Shown: positions 8,887 through 14,314 of the stretch, piece after piece | How the letters are laid out: each line of letters opens with the position of its first letter | Numbering within the stretch: the stretch's first letter is position 1 | NCBI GenBank assembly: GCA_947074165.1 | Contig: CAMTOT010000035.1 | Location: 1-14,314 of the forward strand | Origin: an uncultured Bacteroidales bacterium | GTDB taxonomy: Bacteria; Bacteroidota; Bacteroidia; Bacteroidales; JAUNSR01 | Length of the DNA: 14,314 nucleotides | Direction of reading: 5' to 3' | Made by a program: the position numbers and the translations under genes | The notes under the pieces: model-generated | What the model saw: only the letters and a program-made list of their open reading frames with translations | Databases searched by the model: none | Told to the model about the DNA's origin: nothing

Positions 8887-11736
8887 TTATATTACATGTT
8901 CAATTTTAACAACAGACTCTATGCATTCGGGAAATGAAGCCCAGAATGTTGAGCCGAAATCTTTCTTTGACGAGAATCCTACTTTACCGCCAATTGTCTC
9001 AACTATGGCTTTACTTATGGCCAGTCCGAGCCCGGTACCCTGAGCGAAAGAATCAAGTTTCTCGAAACGCCCGAAAACGAGATGTTGTTTATCATAATCT
9101 ATGCCTATGCCGGTATCGGTAACGCTGATTTTTATATCATTGCCGGAAACTACAAGGGCTATAACTACGTGTCCCGTTTGGGTATATTTTAGGGCGTTAG
9201 ACAGATAGTTTGTCATAACCTGAAGCATTCTTTTGCGATCAAGATTGACAATACACTCCGATATTGAGCATTCGAAACGCAAATCAATGCCCTTGTCTAT
9301 AAACCGGGTGTTGAAAGACGCGAAAGACTCGTTTATAGCAGTGATAATATCGAATCTCTCAGGTTTAATCTCAATAGCGCCCGACTCTATTTTAGATAGG
9401 TCAAGTATGTCATTAATAAGACTCAACAGCATATCGTTGTTATTATTGATGATATCCATGTACTCATCTCTCTCCTCCTGGATATCACAATACTGTATCA
9501 ATTCGGAAAACCCTACAATAGCATTAAGTGGAGTCCTGATTTCATGACTCATATTAGCAAGAAACGCTGTTTTTAGTTTATCTGACTGTTCGGCTTTCTC
9601 TTTGCTTATATTTAAGTCAATTTCGGTTTGTTTTTGTTTGTTGATATTTATGTTGAAAGAGTATATCATTTTATACTCTTTACCTTTATCTTTAAACGTC
9701 TCTATAACAGCTCTGCATTCCCACCATTCGTATACATCGCTGTTGTCTGAATTGAAGCGGAAGACAAATGTCTGTTGCGTGCTGTCAAGCAGAGAGAATT
9801 CATTAAATCCGGTAATGAAATTTAACCTGTCGTCTTCGTGTATGTACTGGCTGAATTTTTTGATAGTGTTGCGCTCGCACAAATCAGAAACAAAGTGTTC
9901 GGTATAGTCTTCACCATATGTTATTATACCGCTACGGGTATCCATTATCCAGGTGAATGCTTTAAAAGAAGATAAAGAAGCAGAAAGGATTTTTTTTGCA
10001 AACTGCGCCTGTCTTTCTTTTGTAAGATCCATACGTACAACAAGGATCTCATCTTTATCACTGTTTATAAGATGTGTTTTCTTAACGAAAGTATCCATTA
10101 TCTGTCCATCGAAAAGAGTAACCTGCTCGCTTGCAGTATAATCCTCGCCGCTATATATAATCTTACTTTCAATATCACGGCTGTATATGGCCTGATTTGT
10201 ATTTGTGTTGTTTACAGTAAAGTCGCCTACTTTAATGTTGTAGACTCTGCTAGCCTCGTGATTAACATAAATATATCTTTGTTGATCAAAATCTTTCAGA
10301 TATATAGGTATAGGAAGTTTGTTTAGAATCGTATTGAGTCTAAGTTCACTTTTTAATAGTTTATTGTTGCTTAGTTCGAGTTCTTGTTTTGCGCGTTCAA
10401 TTTGCGCTTTGTATTTGTGAGCTTCTGTAATACAGTTGAAAAGAAATATATATCCAATAATATCATTCTCTTTATCGAATATAGCAGCGCTAATAACTTC
10501 AAATATCTCGTCGTTAGGAAGAATGTCATCAGTAAACAGATCTGGTATATTGTAAATCTCATTAAAATGGATCTCTGTTTTTATAACTTCTCCTCTTTTA
10601 AGTTGCTCAAGTCTGTCTGATTTTATGCTTTCAAAACAACTGAAATTATAATTGTCAATAAGGACGGATTTATCTTTAAGACCTGTTAGCTTTATAAACT
10701 CATCATTGACCTCTTGTATTTTACCGTTTTTATCAGTGTACATAAGACCGGTAGGCATATTATTGGTGATAGTCTCTAAAAGGTCAACCTTTTCATTGAG
10801 TTGTTTTCTATATTCAATAATATTTGAGATGTCAACGCATATACAGTTTATATTGTCGGGTGAGCCGTCTTTACGATACTTGAGTATAGAGTGGATTTCA
10901 TAAGGTTTGTATGAGAGGTCCGCTTGTCTTAATCTTACAATCAGGCTGCCCGGAGTTTTACCGTCAAGGATTTTCTTCAGATGGGAAAATACCGTGTTGA
11001 TATCTTCTTCATGTATGACTTTTATAATTTCAGATTCTGAAAGAGTAAATTCTTTCAGTTCGCTGTCTGTAATCTTAATTGAAGCAGAAGATATGTCATA
11101 TTTCCAGCGGCTTAGGTTGCCTGATTTAAGAGCAAGGTTAAGTCCGTCGATGACCTCTTTTTGTTCTCTGATATGCTCTTTCTGCTTTGTTTCGTTACGT
11201 CTTGATAATAAAACACCTGTCACGTTGTTTTTTATATCTTTATTTACAGTAACAACATATTCATAATCAAAGTATATGCCCTGATCAGGTTCGAAACATC
11301 TGAAATTGCTAATCAGTTTGTCAACCTCACCGTTTATGACTCTGTCGTAATCTCGCTTATATATATGGAAATCCTCAGGATGAATATTTTTTTCTAATTG
11401 TTGTAGTGTTTTTAATATTTCGATGTATCGTCCGTTATGCAGTCTGTACAATATTTTATTGATTACGTCGTATCTCATTATTACGATATCAGACTCACCA
11501 ATAAGCATATTTACTGACATATTAAGGTCGGATATATGTGTTCTTGCATTATTAGTCTCAATGACCATTCTTGTCATTTTGTTTCTCAACAAAATGGCAA
11601 AAGAGAAAAGCAGAAACGATATAATGATAAAAATAATAAGAGTGATGAATAGTATATTTATTTTATTTTCAACTTCATGAATATTTCTAAAAGCCGGCGT
11701 GAGAATAGTAAGGGCAAAACAAGCAAAGTAGTTCAT
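8887..11736 (-). CDS. Multi-PAS membrane sensor histidine kinase
   Basis: The 949-residue kinase should sense a signal, autophosphorylate and pass phosphate to a response regulator. A hydrophobic N-terminus (about 4-15) and one clear transmembrane helix (27-50) leave almost no periplasmic loop, so sensing is probably cytoplasmic or within the membrane. About five PAS-like domains follow, near 80-185, 195-310, 320-440, 465-575 and 590-705, several with the typical HxED (IHPEDF, IHEEDI, IHEDDR) segment. The dimerisation domain carries the phosphoacceptor His731 in MSHEIRTPLNA. The ATPase domain has the N box Asn847 (NYLSNALKYT), the G1 box DTGIGI (Asp874), the F box FGRFEKL and the G2 box GTGLGLA (900-906), so it looks active. 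The protein ends just after the ATPase domain, with no receiver or output domain, so it is a classical rather than hybrid kinase. No response regulator is in the window. It lies 219 bp downstream of the TonB receptor gene; co-regulation is possible but unproven. Confidence 0.95.
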   Translation of the reverse strand: MNYFACFALTILTPAFRNIHEVENKINILFITLIIFIIISFLLFSFAILLRNKMTRMVIETNNARTHISDLNMSVNMLIGESDIVIMRYDVINKILYRLHNGRYIEILKTLQQLEKNIHPEDFHIYKRDYDRVINGEVDKLISNFRCFEPDQGIYFDYEYVVTVNKDIKNNVTGVLLSRRNETKQKEHIREQKEVIDGLNLALKSGNLSRWKYDISSASIKITDSELKEFTLSESEIIKVIHEEDINTVFSHLKKILDGKTPGSLIVRLRQADLSYKPYEIHSILKYRKDGSPDNINCICVDISNIIEYRKQLNEKVDLLETITNNMPTGLMYTDKNGKIQEVNDEFIKLTGLKDKSVLIDNYNFSCFESIKSDRLEQLKRGEVIKTEIHFNEIYNIPDLFTDDILPNDEIFEVISAAIFDKENDIIGYIFLFNCITEAHKYKAQIERAKQELELSNNKLLKSELRLNTILNKLPIPIYLKDFDQQRYIYVNHEASRVYNIKVGDFTVNNTNTNQAIYSRDIESKIIYSGEDYTASEQVTLFDGQIMDTFVKKTHLINSDKDEILVVRMDLTKERQAQFAKKILSASLSSFKAFTWIMDTRSGIITYGEDYTEHFVSDLCERNTIKKFSQYIHEDDRLNFITGFNEFSLLDSTQQTFVFRFNSDNSDVYEWWECRAVIETFKDKGKEYKMIYSFNININKQKQTEIDLNISKEKAEQSDKLKTAFLANMSHEIRTPLNAIVGFSELIQYCDIQEERDEYMDIINNNNDMLLSLINDILDLSKIESGAIEIKPERFDIITAINESFASFNTRFIDKGIDLRFECSISECIVNLDRKRMLQVMTNYLSNALKYTQTGHVVIALVVSGNDIKISVTDTGIGIDYDKQHLVFGRFEKLDSFAQGTGLGLAISKAIVETIGGKVGFSSKKDFGSTFWASFPECIESVVKIEHVI

Positions 11737-11846
11737 AGAAAAGGTGTATCAATTTTCAGACAATATTATTAGGACGCTAAAATAGTAAAATTTATACCCT
11801 TTCTCATATATAAAACGCATTGCTTGATATATATTATTTAATAAAG

Positions 11847-11901
11847 GGATGCAATATTGCGCATCAGACGATGTCGGTTATAACAACGTAGGATGCGCAA
11901 T
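11847..11901. repeat. 46-nt interrupted inverted repeat with a competing third arm
   Basis: ATTGCGCATC (11856-11865) pairs perfectly with GATGCGCAAT (11892-11901). Inside, after an AG/AG internal loop, ACGATGT (11868-11874) pairs with ACAACGT (11883-11889) with one mismatch around an 8-nt loop. Next to it, GGATGCAAT (11847-11855) repeats the right arm minus two bases and could pair with GCATC at 11861-11865 instead. It lies 55 bp after the receptor stop codon and 120 bp before the kinase start. It may be a terminator or attenuator of the receptor transcript, but the minus-strand side lacks a T-run directly after the stem, so the role is uncertain. The rest of the 219-bp gap (11737-11955) shows no gene; a small AAGATA/TATCTT palindrome lies at 11913-11926. 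Confidence 0.6.
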
Positions 11902-11955
11902 GAGTTTAAAGTAAGATATTTATCTTGTCTTTTTATGAATAATAAAATTTGGCGC

Positions 11956-14268
11956 TTAGAAACTAAGTTTAATACCGGCGTAACAACTTCTTGGGAGTGT
12001 CGGTCCGTACATATATCCTGAGTCTCTGTCAGCTCCACGGTCAAAATCTTTCTGGAATGAATTAAAGATATTCTGACAGCCCGCGTTTACCTGCAAAACA
12101 GAAGAACCGTAAAGCTTAAAATCATAGCTTATTTTTACATTCATGTCAAAAAAGTCAGGAGTCTTTACAGCTTCGTCACCTGCTTCCATAACGTGTTGAA
12201 CAAGCATTTCTCCGGTATATGTGCCTGAGAGCGCAATGGATAGTGGTTTAATAGGGTTGTAAGTAGCCGTGAAGTATCCGTAAAAATCAGGAGTACGGAA
12301 CATTCTTTTTTCCTCCGGAGCAGTTTCACTCCATTGCTCGGGTTCGTCGTAGCGACTTTTCTGTAGAGTAATACCTGCCTGAAGTTGAACAAGAGACATA
12401 TATGCAAGTTTACCCTCAAGGTTGATACCCATTACCTTTGCTCCCGACCCGTTTCTTCTTTCTTTTATAAGAATTCCTTCATCGTTAAGACCAATATTTT
12501 CAAGGAAGAATACGTCGTTAAGTTTAGTATGGAAGCCTTCAATCATGAAGTTGCCCTGAAATGCGCCCCAGCGGTGATAAATATCAGAGGAAACGCTTAT
12601 AGAACGAGATTTTTCTACGCTTAGGTCTGCTGCCTGCTGTACCATAGCCACAGTTCCTTGTACGTTCTCCACGTGTAAATCTTCATCAAACGCTTGCGGA
12701 GCCCTGAAACCGGTAGAATAACTTGCGCGCAAATTAATATCTTTAGTAGGGTTATATCTGATGTTGGCTCTCGGACTGAAAACCGGATTATCCATCAAAG
12801 AGTGTTTGTCTAGACGCCCGCCAATAAGAATACCCCAACGGTGATTTTTCCACTCGTTCTGAAGAAATGCGCTTCCAATTTTGATTTTTTGATTTACCGT
12901 GCGGTTGTACCCCCACATATTATCCTCAAGATCATCATAGTTGAATTCTGCTCCAGCTGTAAGGTCGGCAGGCATGAAAATACAGTTGCCAAAAGAGTAA
13001 TTGTACTGGGAACCAGCCATGAAAGTGATATTTTCAGTTCTTCCGTAAGCATCCGGATCTTGACCGCCACCGTAGTAGCTGTCGCGACCTGTATTCTGAG
13101 CAGACGAAAATATACTGAATTTATGTTTTTCATCGGGTGAAAAATATTCCCATTTCAAACCTCCTCCATCTATTGAGTGTTCTACCATCTCTGCAATATC
13201 AGCTTCATGACAAGGACGGTCAAGGTTGTCTCCCCCTCTGCGGTACTCCTGCAGGTGATGATATTCGAAGGTAAGTTTTGAATAGATACCTGTTTTAAGG
13301 AATGATCTGAATCCAATAGTTTGAGAGTGTATAACGGGAATTTCAGAGAATCCGTCGCCGTCATGATCATAGCTTGATCGGTGTCTGTTTTGTCCGAAAA
13401 TATATATACCGGCTTTGTGGTCGTCAGTAACCAGAGACGCGTTGAGTGTAGTATTATTGTCGAATGCACCTGAATTACCGATCGATAGGAGGTTATGCGC
13501 AATCTGAGCGGAGTTGCGTATAGGCTCTTTGGTGATTACATTTATTGTGCCTGCTATGGCCGAAGACCCAAAAAGAGCGGATCCGCCTCCTCTCATAACT
13601 TCTACTCTTTCTACCATATTGGCAGGAATCTGTTCTACGCCATAAACGCCTGACAGAGCGCTGAATATTGGGCGAGAATCTATAAGGATCTGAGTGTAAG
13701 GACCGTCAAGGCCATTTATTCTGATTTGCTGGAATCCACAGTTTTGACAGTTGTTTTCGATGCGTACACCGGGTTGAAAAGTTAGTCCGTCACCAAGCGT
13801 AGTTGAGTTTGTATTTTCAAAGAGCTTAGAGTCAATAACATTAATAAGCGTAGGAGCAAGTCGTCGAGACGTCTCATTTCTGTTTGCAGAAACCACAACG
13901 CCATCAAGAGACGCAATATCCTCTTCTACCTCAAAGTTTTCCTCAAGAGATACTCCTTTTTTCAGAATCACCTCTTTAGATATTTTTTTATAGCCTATTG
14001 CTGTAATTTCTAGCGTGAACTTACCTTCGGGCATATTTTTAAGAAAGAAATGTCCGGTAGCATCGGTCGCCACACCGATAGTTGTACCTTTTAGTATTAC
14101 ATTTATGTAAGGAACATGTTCTTTTGTGTTTTTGTCAATGACGTGTCCAAAGATGTTGGCATCTGATTTATTCAGATTCATATTTTCAGCAGCGACGGCT
14201 TCATAATGCGACGCATAGTTGGGCAATGCTGCACAACACAGCATAGCGATTAATGGAATAAAACGCAT
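11956..14268 (-). CDS. TonB-dependent outer-membrane receptor
   Basis: This 770-residue outer-membrane protein should import a scarce nutrient, such as an iron complex, cobalamin or another chelate, using TonB energy. A signal peptide covers about residues 1-20. A carboxypeptidase-regulatory-like beta domain follows (about 38-105, IFGHVIDKNTKEHVPYINVIL), which is typical of Bacteroidota receptors. The likely TonB box is LDGVVVSA (121-128). The plug domain (about 135-248) shows LGDGLTFQPGVRI, then RINGLDG, VERVEVMRGGGSALFGSSAIAGTINVIT. The rest is a 22-strand-type beta barrel with the SYSTGFRAPQAFDEDL segment and a terminal aromatic residue (Phe770). No SusD-like gene lies beside it on the visible side, and the length is nearer to metal-chelate receptors than to the larger SusC type, so glycan uptake is unlikely. 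Cys174 and Cys177 form an NCQNCG motif in the plug. The ligand cannot be told from sequence. The ATG at 14268 is chosen because the signal peptide begins there. Confidence 0.93.
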   Translation of the reverse strand: MRFIPLIAMLCCAALPNYASHYEAVAAENMNLNKSDANIFGHVIDKNTKEHVPYINVILKGTTIGVATDATGHFFLKNMPEGKFTLEITAIGYKKISKEVILKKGVSLEENFEVEEDIASLDGVVVSANRNETSRRLAPTLINVIDSKLFENTNSTTLGDGLTFQPGVRIENNCQNCGFQQIRINGLDGPYTQILIDSRPIFSALSGVYGVEQIPANMVERVEVMRGGGSALFGSSAIAGTINVITKEPIRNSAQIAHNLLSIGNSGAFDNNTTLNASLVTDDHKAGIYIFGQNRHRSSYDHDGDGFSEIPVIHSQTIGFRSFLKTGIYSKLTFEYHHLQEYRRGGDNLDRPCHEADIAEMVEHSIDGGGLKWEYFSPDEKHKFSIFSSAQNTGRDSYYGGGQDPDAYGRTENITFMAGSQYNYSFGNCIFMPADLTAGAEFNYDDLEDNMWGYNRTVNQKIKIGSAFLQNEWKNHRWGILIGGRLDKHSLMDNPVFSPRANIRYNPTKDINLRASYSTGFRAPQAFDEDLHVENVQGTVAMVQQAADLSVEKSRSISVSSDIYHRWGAFQGNFMIEGFHTKLNDVFFLENIGLNDEGILIKERRNGSGAKVMGINLEGKLAYMSLVQLQAGITLQKSRYDEPEQWSETAPEEKRMFRTPDFYGYFTATYNPIKPLSIALSGTYTGEMLVQHVMEAGDEAVKTPDFFDMNVKISYDFKLYGSSVLQVNAGCQNIFNSFQKDFDRGADRDSGYMYGPTLPRSCYAGIKLSF

Positions 14269-14314
14269 TTTTTAGTATAATTAAAATTTTGATATATAAG
14301 ATATTCAGATCATG

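Noticed and set aside
10907..11266. 119-residue plus-strand open frame inside the histidine kinase gene
   Set aside because: It is antisense to the PAS region; the composition is that of a shadow frame, with no family motif.
11787..11794. Possible -7 promoter element for the kinase (TAAATTTT on the minus strand) with TTTT 17 bp upstream
   Set aside because: Both elements deviate from the consensus in a very AT-rich stretch, so the match is not better than chance.
11838..12044. 68-residue minus-strand open frame overlapping the receptor 3' end
   Set aside because: It runs out of frame within the conserved receptor C-terminus and into the structured gap, and its residues show no family resemblance.
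8887..14268. Receptor plus kinase as a SusC/SusD-type polysaccharide utilisation locus with a hybrid two-component regulator
   Set aside because: There is no SusD-like gene or glycan enzyme in the window, the receptor is too short for a typical SusC, and the kinase lacks receiver and DNA-binding domains.

Overview
The window looks like chromosomal DNA from a Bacteroidota bacterium, most likely Bacteroidales. The DNA is AT-rich. It encodes a TonB-dependent receptor with the N-terminal carboxypeptidase-regulatory-like domain typical of the phylum, a very large alpha-2-macroglobulin lipoprotein, and a multi-PAS histidine kinase. Shine-Dalgarno sequences are mostly absent, and two genes are preceded by exact matches to the Bacteroides -7 promoter element TAnnTTTG. 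I see no insertion sequences, tRNA or rRNA genes, CRISPR arrays or phage genes.

Left part (1-8170): pbpC, a bifunctional penicillin-binding protein 1C (minus strand), is divergent from a gene for a 1842-residue alpha-2-macroglobulin lipoprotein with an intact CxEQ thioester site (plus strand). Only 79 bp separate the two chosen start codons. These two families are known genomic partners. The proposed logic is that the macroglobulin traps proteases that breach the envelope while PBP1C repairs peptidoglycan. A strong bidirectional hairpin terminator (8116-8164) closes the macroglobulin gene and also the convergent unit to its right.

Middle part (8176-8834): a two-gene minus-strand unit with a 4-bp ATGA stop/start overlap. 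It encodes an FtsB/DivIC-type divisome protein followed by an unrecognised four-helix membrane protein. A likely promoter lies just upstream of the FtsB-like gene.

Right part (8887-14268): a minus-strand sensor histidine kinase with about five PAS-like domains, almost no periplasmic part and no receiver domain. Upstream of it, across a 219-bp gap, is a TonB-dependent outer-membrane receptor of unknown ligand with an unusual CxxC pair in its plug. The gap holds a 46-nt interrupted inverted repeat with a competing third arm. No response regulator lies in the window, so the kinase is an orphan as far as can be seen.

Every gene has a recognisable family except the small four-helix protein. I found no convincing new multi-gene system. 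The most interesting items are the divergent pbpC/macroglobulin pair, the 11847-11901 structure and the CxxC plug of the receptor.
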